Translations under genes and position numbers: made by a program
Assembly (NCBI GenBank): GCA_018292915.2
Contig: JACVVK020000061.1
Span: forward strand, 1,918,501-1,982,500
Reading direction: 5' to 3'
Origin: Batillaria attramentaria
Taxonomy: Eukaryota; Mollusca; Gastropoda; Batillariidae
Length of the DNA: 64,000 nucleotides
Notes under the pieces: model-generated
The model's database searches: none
Told to the model about the DNA's origin: nothing
The model's input: only the letters and a program-made list of their open reading frames with translations
Part shown: piece after piece, positions 23,046 to 33,552 of the stretch
How the letters are laid out: each line of letters opens with the position of its first letter
How positions within the stretch are numbered: position 1 is the first letter of the stretch

Positions 23046-23778
23046 TCAACACTGTGGTTGGAACAGCTGCTGCTGAGTACGTCAGTTCAGTCCTGGAAGT
23101 GCCGTAGGACAGATGCGCAAAAGCCGCGATTTTTTGGTAACTGGTTATCTTGCCGTCACTGGCACTGCCGCCCAGCACGATTCACATCTTAACAACCTGC
23201 AACATTTACTGGCAGACGTGTTTTGTATTCGTGTGAGAAAGCAACACTGTCTGCCTACTAAGGGCCAGAGAGCCACATCGCACTTCGCGTTATAAACAGT
23301 AGGTATTTGTGCCAATGGAAAAACCCGCTGCAAGCACCGGAAGATGATCTCACAGTGCTTGCCCTGTGTGTATAAGTACCAATGTCAAGGACGCAGTGAA
23401 AAGGAAAAATCATAGTGTTCTGCTGCTGCATCCAAATTGTAGCAGTATGAAGAGGTCAGACTGACGTCAAAGACAGTTTCACATCAGTTGTTCAAGTATC
23501 ATGAGGCTAGACAGTCTGAAATGGGAGCTTTCTTAGATACAGCGCGCATTACTGGTAGAGGCAGAACTTGTAGGAAATCGACTCCATTTCCTTGCACACC
23601 GCACACAGGCACTGGCACACGCCGCTCGCAGCATACAGCGTCAGCAGCTGAGCCGGTGCACGCATGCGCGTGAACACACACACACACACACGCACACAGT
23701 GTGCGCGTGCGGGCAAGATATCCCCCGCCCAAGGTCAGTAAGATTGACTTGCGCAACACCGACGGTTATAGACCCCAA

Positions 23779-23814
<36 letters not shown>

Positions 23815-24554
23815 GTTATTCTTTGATCCGGGGATTCCCTGAAGATCAGACAAAGTCGATGGAACCTGGTGCCAGAGGCGAAGGTGGCGGCCAGAAAGGC
23901 ACCGTGCCAAAACTAAAGTGACTGTTCTGATGCACAGTCTTACCGAGCAATTGTTCATGGTCTCATTGTTCATCAGCACCGAGTACTCAGGTCTACAGGA
24001 TGTCTTTTCTGGGCCGTCTTTGCTTCAACAACTTCAACGTGCATTTTTGTCGGTTCAAGTGAACACAAGGATTAACTGAAGCAAAATGCTCTTGGGCAAA
24101 CGAAGTGCCACTCTAGACTCAAACGGTTCCACTCAAATACAGTGAAATGTCTGAAATACGAGCATAGAGGGGTGCGTCGTCCAAACTATAGCACTTTGGA
24201 GTTTGAGTTGCACTCCGTTTTCCAGCGGGTTTCGGTTTCTCATGCTGATACATAAGGACCGTTTGCCACCTGTTCTTGCCAACACACCACAACAGGGCAC
24301 AGACGCGTGCACTGATAAGCAGAGTTCAGAAATGTGACTTCCGTTGAAACTTTTGAGTTGAGCAAATGGTCGTGTGCGTGCATGTTTTGGCCTCGGCCCT
24401 TGTTAATTGTACGTTTCCATATTTTAGTACGCGGGTTTGTGGGTATTTTTATTCTATGTGTATGTATGTCGTAACAGTTTACTATTTCGTTTTGTGTGTA
24501 GAACGCTTTGTGTGTACGATAGTATGTATATGTGTATATCCTAGTTTATACCCA

Positions 24555-24612
<58 letters not shown>

Positions 24613-24690
24613 ATGAAGAAATGCCAAACATGATTTTGACCTATGACTCACAGATCTATTCATGGTTACAAAGAAAAATAAATTGTAAAC
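23046..24690. other. No gene recognised
   Basis: It contains microsatellites (CA at 23655-23690, CT at 23782-23811, CA at 24558-24610) and otherwise unassigned sequence. Confidence 0.5.
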
Positions 24691-24699
24691 TGTTGAAAC

Positions 24700-25430
24700 C
24701 GGAAGCGGGTAAATGGCGTTAGGCCAATAACTAGCTTGTCATTTGTAAAAAGTGGTATGTCTATGTGTGTTCCCTCTTCTTTGTGCCCCTTGTATATCCA
24801 GTGAAGCAACAAAGACATGAAAAGAAGCAAAGTACATAAGTATTGTTGAAAACGGAAGCCGCCAACTGGCGTTTGGCCAATACCGTTTGACCCAGTCACC
24901 AAACGGTGGCTTCTTTAACGTACCTACAAACTAAACGGTGCTTAGAAAACAAATATAACGTCTGTGTGTTTTCCCTATCCTTTGCCTCCCTTTGCTATAT
25001 ATACAGGAGACGAAATAATTAGGTATTGTTGAAGCAAGGGATCGCTGTAATAGCCAATGAGGTTTGACCCAGTCCCCGAGGAAAGTCCTACAAACTAAAC
25101 TGTGCCCAGTAAACAAATATACGTCTATGTGTGTTCCCTTTCCTCCTCCCCCCCCCCCCCCCCTTTGCGATATACAAGAGTCGAAGTATTAGGTATTGTT
25201 GAAGCAGGAGATCGCTGTAATAGCCAGTGCGGTTTGACCCAGTCACCGAGGAAAGTCCTACAAACTAATCGGCGCCTTGTAAACAGATATATAGGTCCAT
25301 GTGTGTTCCATTTCCTGTCCTTGCTTTGAATATGCGATATTAAAGAGACGAAATCGAAGACACTGTAACAGCGAATAAGGTTCGACCCAGTCATCGACGA
25401 AAGTCCTTTTGTAGCTTACAAACTAAAAGC
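24700..25430. repeat. Tandem satellite, unit ~140-205 bp, four diverged units
   Basis: Each unit has GTCTATGTGTGTTCC, then AGGTATTGTTGAAG, then TTTGACCCAGTC, then AAGTCCTACAAACTAA. Units start near 24756, 24960, 25123 and 25292. Unit lengths differ through indels, including a C run in the third. Confidence 0.8.
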
Positions 25431-25739
25431 TGCCTTGATTCCTTCGCCCTCCTCCCCTCCTCCCCCCCCCCCCAACCTTCCTCTTCGTTTTTCGTACATG
25501 TGTCCTGCTGTAATCTAGCTATTAGACGGAAGTACGGAAACGATGACGCACGCCAGTCGAATGATAAGTTAACAGTTTCTTCCTTACAGGGATGTGTAGA
25601 AAAGTACGTCACCGAAATCACAGTACTCAAATAATACTTGGCCTTGTTTTTACTTTCGTATACGTCAAGATACAGTGTGAACGTTTCCAAGGACACCCAG
25701 ACGACCGGAAAGAACCGAAAAGACGATGTAGTATTTGTG

Positions 25740-26723
25740 ATCGGGCAGAGTGATTTGGTGCTCCCACTGGACACGGGGGGGGTGTAGGAAGAGAAAGATG
25801 CACAAAAATTGGGAAAGATCCCAAAACAATGGTCGCGAAAACTGAGGTTTTGTCTTTTGATTGTGTGTTCATTGGACAGGGGGGTGCAGGAAGAGGCTGC
25901 ACAAAAGTCTGAAGACCCAAACACCATTGTCTCCAAACTTATGTTAAACGTCATGGGTAGGTCTCCAAAATCGTGATCACGGGATGTGTAGTATTGTGAT
26001 CAGATTGTGAAGCAGGAAGAGACTGTTCACAGAAGTCTGAAAAGGACCCATACACCGTTCTCCCCAAACCTATGAGGTTGATGTGATGGGTAAGTCTCCA
26101 AAACAGGTCACGTGATGACTGTGTAGTATCGTCATCTGATTGTTTGTGTTTTCATTGGAGAGAGGAATGCAGGAAGAGACTGCACAAAAGTGCGAAAAGG
26201 ACCCATACACCATTGTCTCGAAACCTATGAGGTAAACGCCATGGGTAGGTCTACAAAACCTTGGTCACGAGACGTGTAGTATCGTCATCAGATTGTTTGT
26301 GTTTTCATTGGACTGAGGGATACAGGAAGAGGCAGTGGACAAAATTTGAAAAAAAAAAAATCACGGACACCATTTTGTTCAAACATCAAGGACAGGTCAT
26401 GGACAGGTCTCCGAAAGCATTGGTCAGCAAATGTAAAGTATTTGTCATCAGATAACATGGTCTGACCCTTTTTTCACTGGACAGCGGCATACCGGAAGTG
26501 ACGGAGCAAAACAACAACAACAACAACAAAAACACCATTGTCTCCAAACGTCAAGGACAGGTCATGGTTGGGTCTCCAAAACCATGGTCTCCAAATGTAT
26601 AGTATTTATCATCAGATAAAGTCGTTTGATTGTGTTTTCATTGGACAGAAGTATACACGAAATAATGGATGCACAAAAATCTGACACAAAAAACCCAAAC
26701 CCTTTGATCTCCAAATTTAGGAG
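25740..26723 (+). repeat. Tandem array of ~100-165-bp units ending at a start codon
   Basis: About seven diverged units share ATTGTCTCCAAACCTATGAG, then ATGGGTAGGTCTCCAAAAC, then GTTTTCATTGGACAG, then GCACAAAAGTCTGAA. The last unit contains CTCCAAATTTAGGAG followed by ATGAACATCATGGATACG, so the initiation codon of the gene at 26724 lies within the repeat register. Confidence 0.75.
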
Positions 26724-27305
26724 ATGAACATCATGGATACGAGTTTTTCCAGTGTTTCCACAAGAAGCTCCTCTTCAGGAGCACCCACAGTGTACGACGA
26801 TTTGGACACTTCAAGTACACCTTACGCTTCAGCAGGGACGTTTGTGAACAGACACAGTGGTGAAAGTAACCGTTGGTCCTTCTTTGCACGAAGACGCTCA
26901 AGGCAGTATCCCCGACGGCGCTGTGAAAGGGACGCACAAAACGTGCAAAGAAAAATCCAGAAACTCGAGCGAGAAAATCGAAAACTCCGCATAATCTTCT
27001 ACTTACTTATCTCGGCGTGTTTTGTGGTGGTGTTCACATATCTGTTTCTGACTGTGGTGTTCATTGCTGCTTATTCCAAACAGCATGAGAATTCTGGTAC
27101 AATATCGTCGTGGACGGGTTCTCCTTACAGACAAAATGCGGACTTGCAAGACTCGTATTGTGTGGAGGAAAAGGACGTTGAAGACAGCCTGAAGTTTTGG
27201 GACAAAGCGACTAGTGACACAAACACGAGATATAATATCGGAGGTCGCAAAAGGCGGTGTTTCGATTTCCCTGATGTCAAATGGATTCCCAGACTGCTGA
27301 ACTCG
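26724..27305 (+). CDS. Exon 1 of the type II membrane protein
   Basis: 194 codons, phase 0, donor TCG|GTAAGA. Residues ~1-50 are Ser/Thr-rich. Residues ~50-75 are Arg-rich (A-R-R-R-S-R-Q-Y-P-R-R-R). Residues ~75-93 form a Q-K-L-E-R-E-N-R-K-L-R heptad segment. A hydrophobic helix follows at ~94-120 (F-Y-L-L-I-S-A-C-F-V-V-V-F). The remainder is a polar extracellular stalk with two cysteines and a basic G-R-K-R-R stretch that could be a furin-type site. A second in-frame ATG lies four codons in (26733). Confidence 0.65.
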
Positions 27306-28245
27306 GTAAGATAAAGCATGCATAAAGAACAGCGTATGAGCGTAGATTTATTTGCGAAATATGTGTTTATTGTGTGTCACAATTCATATGCCAACCTATC
27401 TGCAAGGAAGACGCATTTCAGTTGTTGGTGTGAAAGAAGATTATCTCTTTAAGAACCTGGGCCTGCATGTAAAAGTCGGGGTTAGGGAGTTTAGCCCTGG
27501 GTTAGAGTCTAACCTCGAACTAAACTAGCCCTAGGGTTACATTTTTTTTTTAGATAAGGAACCGGGTCCATTCCAGCAGGGTGCCTATGCCATTATAGAA
27601 GGATTTTTGTCTTTCTTTCTTTCTTCTGTTCCTTTGTTTATTTAATTTTGTTTTGGGGTTTCTTTTGTCCTAGTCTGGGTTAGGCCAGTAGCCGTGGGTT
27701 AAATTAACCTCGAGTTTTACATACGGGCCCCGAGCCCGACCACCCCCTGCCCGCTATATGATAAGACTGGTTAAAAAGAACAAACCACTGCACACCAGCA
27801 GGAGCCACTTCAAGCCACTATCACGCAAGGGGTGGGCCTTCCTCGGTAGGCCCGAGACTGCTGCAGATTGTTTAATAGTGACTTAAAAGTGGCTTCTAGT
27901 GATCTGAAGACTTCAAGTACAATTGCGAGTTTTGCATGGGCTTTCAAGAGTTAAGGATAATACGGGTGGGTAAAATGGGTGGATGGGTGTTTCAGGTTCA
28001 ACGTCCTTTTCCACCACAACCGAGTGATATCAAAGACGGGCGGGCAACGAGGGAAAACCCAGCACCAATATTTGGCCCCAGCCCTGAGCACTGAAAGTCT
28101 ACAGTTAGGCTATCACGACTCCCCCTTCATGAAGATAATCGTATTCAATTTGTTGACTGTAATGTGTGATTATGAATGTAATGACTTACGTTAAGGTCAG
28201 CGTAGGTTGCAGTATGTGCAAACAGAATACATTGCCTCGTAGGCT

Positions 28246-28307
<62 letters not shown>

Positions 28308-29648
28308 TGATGATGATCATATTGGTGATGAGGAGGAGGGTGGGGTGGGTGTTTGGGGATTTAACGTCCTTTTCCACCACATACGGGGGATATCAAAGAC
28401 GGGACAACGATGAAAAATGTTGATGATGATGAGGAGGAGGACCAGGACGTGATGAAAGAGAGGCCCCTCATGTAGGATACACTGAGTGTTACTGAACTCG
28501 GATTGTTGACATTTTTTGCAGGTGAACTCGAGCATTCACAGCGTGACTGATGGACTTGGTAAGAGTTTACTTTTTAAACTTTACTTGTCCGTAATGAGTT
28601 CTGCTCCTATCGGCCATTGCGACTATTGTCGTGGACGTGCTGTGTTTTGCCAAGACCCGGCAGACTAAAAGGGACGGGGCTTTGGCCTCGGGGCGTGCCG
28701 AGTGGAGTCGTCTATTGTAGGGAATGAGGGAATTAGAAACTGTGTGTGAGGGTAAAGCCTGCTCTTAACCGGGCACAGCGCGCGAAACACACATGTGCAC
28801 ATCACAGTCGTTGCGACCGTGGAATGAGGGGGTATGTGGTTGCTGCCAACATTGCAAAAAAAAACAAAAAACAAAAAAAAAACCCGGAATATTGGAATTT
28901 GTTGAAATGTACTCTACACATGAGTCTATGGCTGCCTGATTTTTGTGATTTTTGGTGAATTTTAAAGCATTTCTAGGGTGTCATCTGCAACGTTATGTGT
29001 AAGAGGAATACATAGCGTTTTCCTCCAAATTTGGATCTCTGGTACGTAGCCGAACTTGCACTGTCCGCCATGTTTGCGCGCCGAGTGACGTAGTACAGCC
29101 AATCAGAATCTGTTGTGGAAACCACAGTCACAGTTGTGGCTGTTTGAAATCCAGTTTGTCCTTTACCACCACGCAAGGGTGATATCAAAGACGGGGCAAT
29201 GTGAAAAAGGCCAGCACAAATGTTTGGCCCAAGCCGGGATTCGAACTCACGACCCGAACAATGGAAGTCCAACGCTCTACCGTTCGGCCAGCCAGGCTCC
29301 CCGAGAGACAGAGAGAGAGAGAGATAGAGGGAGAGGGAGAGAGCAATAACAACAACAAAAGCAAACAAGATACAAGATATTTTATTCCTGTAGCCCCTTT
29401 TGGGGGTATGGAGGATATCAGAAAAAGTACAAGAGGTAGTTGTATGGAAACAAAATAATCAGAAGACAACAGCATAATGCATGAAGATCAAGAGTCCATA
29501 AATCCAGCTGTAACACGGAACAACGTTAACATCATAGGAATATGTACACAAAGATGCCAGAGATAATAAATGCTGAACAGACAAATGAGGTGCGCCGCCA
29601 ACTAATCAAAACAAGCTCTGAAGAACAAGTACAAGAAAACAACGCAGT

Positions 29649-29706
<58 letters not shown>

Positions 29707-29953
29707 TTATAAGCATTTTCCCCTGCATGCACGATATACGTGTTTTCCATTTCACTCTCCCTCTCGGCAGGACCTCAACGCCCCCTCACGGATGGACGCG
29801 AACCTTTAACATGCACATTTAATATCAAACTTTTGTGACCGTTCTTTTCTGACTATATGCCACCAGATGTCACCTGCACCGCCAACGGCCAGCCACCCAA
29901 ACAGAAGATCGTCTTCGCTCACCTTTCTCTGGCAGCGACCCAGAGTACACCAG
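26724..29953 (+). CDS. Type II membrane protein gene, TNF-ligand-like (tentative); three exons seen
   Basis: Three exons join in frame on the plus strand: 26724-27305, 28522-28558 and 29867-29953. The encoded protein has a Ser/Thr-rich and Arg-rich cytoplasmic tail, a short basic coiled coil, one membrane helix and an extracellular stalk ending in a segment K-I-V-F-A-H-L-S-L. That segment resembles the first strand of a TNF homology domain (consensus near A-H-L), which usually begins right after such a stalk. The rest of the ectodomain was not found before 36 kb. The TNF assignment is a hypothesis; the topology is better supported. SINE-A copies and microsatellites lie in the introns. Confidence 0.5.
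27456..27728. mobile_element. MITE with GGGCCCGTATGTAAAA-type inverted ends
   Basis: The left end (GGGCCTGCATGTAAAAGTCG) and right end (CTCGAGTTTTACATACGGGC) are inverted, with further inner inverted matches (GGTTAGAGTCTAACCTCGA). A second copy in reverse orientation, interrupted by a LINE, spans 61245-62092. Confidence 0.7.
27735..27955. mobile_element. Hairpin MITE copy
   Basis: Both arms (GGAGCCACTTCAAGCCACTA and TAATAGTGACTTAAAAGTGG) are present. The 3' flank AAGACTTCAAGTACAATTGC and CATGGGCTTTCAAGAGTT matches the copy at 3785-4180. Confidence 0.75.
27975..28130 (-). mobile_element. SINE-A copy, diverged head
   Basis: The tail and core match, but the tRNA-like head is degenerate (GAGCACTGAAAGTCTACAG, TAGGCTATCACGACTC). 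Confidence 0.65.
28246..28304. repeat. (GA)n microsatellite
   Basis: An uninterrupted GA run in intron 1 of the type II membrane protein gene. Confidence 0.95.
28338..28416 (-). mobile_element. SINE-A fragment
   Basis: Only the tail and core start are present (GGGTGTTTGGGGATTTAACG, GATATCAAAGACGGGACAAC). Confidence 0.65.
28522..28558 (+). CDS. Small exon 2 (37 nt)
   Basis: The acceptor TTTTTTGCAG and donor G|GTAAGA are both strong. The exon is phase 0 in and phase 1 out and encodes V-N-S-S-I-H-S-V-T-D-G-L, with an N-S-S glycosylation sequon. It continues exon 1 directly in frame. Confidence 0.5.
29010..29150 (-). repeat. Interspersed repeat shared with 21984-22110
   Basis: The reverse complement carries the same GCAAACATGGCGGACAGTGC and CCACAGTCACAGTTGTGGC-type segments. 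Confidence 0.7.
29155..29302 (-). mobile_element. SINE-A copy
   Basis: The core and a well-preserved inverted tRNA head (GGGATTCGAACTCACGACC, AACGCTCTACCGTTCGGCC) are present; the extreme tail is truncated. Confidence 0.75.
29649..29704. repeat. (CA)n microsatellite
   Basis: A CA run in the intron before the 29867 exon. Confidence 0.95.
29867..29953 (+). CDS. Exon 3 (87 nt)
   Basis: The acceptor CACCAG and donor CCAG|GTCAGT (intron from 29954) fit phase 1 in and out. It encodes V-T-C-T-A-N-G-Q-P-P-K-Q-K, then I-V-F-A-H-L-S-L, then A-A-T-Q-S-T-P-G. Composition and codon use look coding. No further exon was identified. Confidence 0.5.
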
Positions 29954-30004
29954 GTCAGTTATAATTCATCAAAAGCAGAAGCAAAAACAAAACAAAAAGC
30001 AAGA

Positions 30005-30085
30005 AATGTTTAGCCCACAACATTTGAAAAATAAATGCAATTCTAAATTTTTGACATTTAAATAGCTGAGCTGACTTCATTGTGC
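30005..30085 (+). mobile_element. SINE-C internal fragment
   Basis: TTGAAAAATAAATGCAATTC and AAATAGCTGAGCTGAC match the SINE-C at 52147-52630. Confidence 0.6.
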
Positions 30086-30307
30086 TTTTGTTCATTGTGC
30101 AGTGACTTCATTGTGCTTTTGGTAAATGAGCGAGACACATCGCTGCAGCGTCTAGCGCGTGTTGTGCGCTGCACGAGAAGACTAGCCACTGCGATCTTTC
30201 TCGCTCAGTGTCAAAACGCAAACTGAGCTGTGAAATCAGACTGCCCTCTGCTTTGTGTGTAGTTGGATAGTTTTTTTTGTTGTTGTTGTTGTTTCGTTTT
30301 TAAACAC

Positions 30308-30308
<1 letters not shown>

Positions 30309-30375
<67 letters not shown>

Positions 30376-30452
30376 GTTTGTTGAGATTGCATTAGCCGCG
30401 AATTAGTCTTGGTGGCTTGCGCGGCGTTAAGCCTCAAAAACTCACTCACTCA
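30309..30452. repeat. (TG)n microsatellite followed by SINE-D 3' block
   Basis: A TG run (30309-30372) is followed by the GCCGCGAATTAGTCTTGG block and an ACTC tail of SINE-D. Confidence 0.75.
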
Positions 30453-31020
30453 CCCTTGAGATTGCAGACCTTTCAAGACGTGTATGTGAACGCTTTACTT
30501 GTCAGTGACACCATAGCCCTAGTGGTACCGGGTTTTCCCTAAAATAGGCGCAATAAAGCGGACAAGTTCACACTGGCCTTAACCCACCGGAAATAGGCCC
30601 TTCAGACACAAATAGTGACACGGACACGATCGACTAAGCATTAGACTGATAGCTGCTCGCTAGGGAATATAAATATGATCGCTGCAATATGAGTCGTTCT
30701 GGTAATTTTATCGACCGAGTTTAAGTTCAAACACGTTTATTGTGTCCTTCTACGGACGAACCTGTCTTTGGTCGGGGGAAGGGGAGCGTGGGGGGGGGGG
30801 GGGAGAGGGGGACGAACGAACGAACGAACTTTTTTTTCCAACGGAAGTGATTTAACCAAACAATGATTAATTTTCAATCAGCCGTTGCTACCAAAAAAAA
30901 AAAAAAAAAAAGACAAAAAAAAACTGCAATGGCAAGATGAAAGGAAATGCAAGAAAAAAGAAGAAAGAAAAACAATGGCAAAATAAAGAAACATTACTCG
31001 AAAGAAATATTACTCGAAAG

Positions 31021-31063
<43 letters not shown>

Positions 31064-32040
31064 TAAAAAATAAAATAAATAAATATAATGAAATTATTTT
31101 CCTTATTATGTTGTGACAAAGGACGTTAAACACCCAAACGCCCCTTTCAAACCCTCCTTTACTTAAAGTCCCCCCCCCTCCCCCGGGGGTTTTCAGAAAC
31201 AGGGTGCCTGATCATGAGTTCTACTATTTGAATGCTAATTAATTTTCTCCTAAACTAGCTACCCCACCGATTTGAGTGAAATTTTGCATAGTTACTGTAA
31301 ACATAATGCAAATGTTATTTATGTCACTTTAACTATCTCAGACTAAACTGTTATGACGAACTAACTGAAATGACGTCAGCTATTCAAGAAGGACACAGTG
31401 CCGTCATCGGTACTATATACAAATAGAAAACCAGTAATTAGCACATCAATGTCCTGAGTGGCTTGAAGTTTCTCCAGACACAAATAGAGACACGGATATA
31501 ATCGACTAAGCACAGGTTTCGACTATAGGCATGGGCTTCAATTAGATTAATAGCTGCTATTTCCAACATACGTAATCATTACGAGGATAATGAAGTCGTT
31601 CTGGTAATTCAACGACCACGAATGCTCTGAGTGTCCTAACGGTTCGTCAGACACAGACAGAGACAGGAATACAGTGCGATCGATCGACTGAGCAAAGGCC
31701 TGAATGTGATGAACTGCTGTCATAAGGAAAAGGAACATGGCATCAGTGAGGATAATATCAAAGAGTGCTGGTAAATATAGAGTTTACACACAAGCTTTGA
31801 GTGTCTTTAGGAGGCAGTGAATGTCTCGTGTTTTTCCCCCCTGACTTCATTAGGTGGTACACAGCTAGGAATCATAATTATTACGTATTTCTGACTGGCG
31901 GTTGCTTGACAAAATGCATCGATTGCGGATTGTAAAGTTTACAAATTTGACACTTCAGTATATACACGAAATTTCCCGTTTATTATGTGAGCTGAACTCA
32001 TAATGCGTCATAAATGAAACCAGACGCTGAAACTCCTTTT
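30453..32040. other. No gene recognised
   Basis: It contains G and A runs near 30790-30930, a (CT)n tract (31024-31060), and a SINE-A tail scrap near 31118 (GGACGTTAAACACCCAAACG). The rest is AT-rich and unassigned. Confidence 0.5.
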
Positions 32041-32107
32041 CCAAAACTGATAAAAACACACCGTTCGTAAATCATCATCGTCGTCGTCGTCGTCATCATC
32101 ATCATCA

Positions 32108-32634
32108 TCATGTGGCAGCTGAGTGCGATAGCAAACATCATCGATCGTCCAGTATCCTCCGTGTACCCCAACAAGGGCTGGCCAGCTTTCCAGGCCCTGA
32201 ACAACAGGACACTGCAGCCACTTGAGGAAGTGGATCAGAGACCTATCCACATTATGTGGTCGTCCAGTCGGATGGATCAGACGGACGACAACTGGACGAG
32301 CAACCATTTTGTTGCCATGCTGCCAATAGTGGATCCGGAGTCGGAGGTGACAGTGGAAGATGTCCTGAACGAAGGTTTTTTTTAAATTTCACCAGCTGTG
32401 AATGACTTTTACACCCTGGATTGGAATGGGACGGAGTTTGTGGCTGAAATTTTGGCTGTTGATGGGAGCATGGTGCGGGTAAAGTTTCTGCACTACAAGC
32501 AGGGTGTAGGTTATTTTTTCCCCAGTGCTGACGATCTCTCTTGGGAAGAGGTCAGCATGCTCAAAGAAAAAGTGACTCTACAAATTGACTTGCTGAAAAG
32601 CAACCAAAGAATACAGTGCTTCAAACTAGTGTAG
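32108..32634 (+). pseudogene. Vertnin-like domain fragment with an in-frame stop
   Basis: A continuous register runs from 32110 to the stop at 32632-32634, broken only by a TAA at 32383-32385. The first part (M-W-Q-L-S-A-I-A-N, then S-V-Y-P-N-K-G-W-P, N-R-T-L-Q-P-L, I-M-W-S-S and N-H-F-V-A) matches the vertnin/OTU-like domain of many uncharacterised invertebrate proteins as I recall them. The second part (F-V-A-E-I-L-A-V-D, then L-S-W-E-E-V) resembles the beta-barrel module that often follows it. There is no acceptor at the 5' edge, which runs into a (TCA/TCG)n repeat (32075-32110). The likely status is a decayed, 5'-truncated copy. Confidence 0.45.
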
Positions 32635-32806
32635 GCTGCAGTGCACTTAAAGTTTCTGGAAAAATTGGCGTCATGCCAATGATTCTGTAGGTGTGGCATG
32701 CACTTTGACTGTTGACTTTTTTTCTATTCTTCATGCAAACATTGCTCAACATTTTGTTTATGAAGCAGATTCTGTGAAATTTGGCAGTTCTCTGTCATAT
32801 CTGTGT

Positions 32807-33552
32807 GCAATTGTTACGAGCGTGGCTGTGCCTTTCTTTGTTTGTGTTGTGTTTTGTATGCTGTAGGATAACAGCTGTAATGTTTTTGAAGTTTTAGTGA
32901 GATAGAGAAGTCGCTATGTTTAGTTCATATTGTGTTTTAGTACTGTAAATCTGTTTCCCGTGATCAAGAAGTTTCTATTGTTATCACGAGTATTCGAGAA
33001 GTGGTGACCTTGTTTTGACTGTAGCTAATTCTCGCCTCGGGCAGCGGATCGCACTTAGGGCCTAGAGCTGAGTCGCTCGGAAATTTCGTGCAAATCGCTT
33101 TGTTCTGACTTGTTTACGATTAGAAGGTGTTATATAACGCGCCTAGGTTCGGCGGGCAGGTACTTGATTATTCTGGATTCTTCTTTAGTTTTAAAATAGC
33201 AATAAGGTGATTCACGTTCTGATTTTTGATTGGTTCTTCTATATCAGTTGATCGGAATGTGCTGGAATGCTGTGTCTGTATATAAGGCCCTGAGATGTAT
33301 GCGTGGTGTGCGTGCACGAGAGAAGCTTGTATTTGCGAAGCTGGAAAGTGCTGTGTAACACCAGAGAAGTGCTGTAATAAACTCCACACGGTTATAACTT
33401 TTCTACGCGCTCACGTGTTTTCTGTGAGTGAAGAGAGACAACGTGCGGTCAACAAGAACTCGCTACGTGAGGAAGTGTTCGCCTGTGTATGTCATCGTAT
33501 TCCCTCGATAAGACGACGGGCTCTTTAACACATCTCCACACGTAACAGCAAT
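32807..33552 (+). mobile_element. Solo LTR with 5-bp target duplication
   Basis: The 736-bp element at 32812-33547 begins TGTTACG and ends CGTAACA. It is flanked by GCAAT at 32807-32811 and 33548-33552. A TATATAAGG box lies near 33279 and an AATAAA signal near 33376, in the order expected of an LTR promoter and polyadenylation site. No internal retroelement genes or second LTR adjoin it, so it is a solo LTR. A 5-bp duplication fits Ty3/Gypsy, BEL or retrovirus-like elements; the family is not determined. Confidence 0.8.

Noticed and set aside
25391..25954. 187-codon minus-strand ORF
   Set aside because: It spans the end of one tandem array and the start of another and has no family resemblance or conserved frame between units.
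24700..26723. CRISPR array
   Set aside because: Repeats are long, diverged and contiguous, without uniform short repeats and spacers, and the genome is eukaryotic.
32375..32396. A 22-nt intron (GTTTTTTTTAAATTTCACCAG) restoring the vertnin-like frame
   Set aside because: It is far below plausible spliceosomal intron size; an in-frame stop in a decayed copy or a T-run error is simpler.
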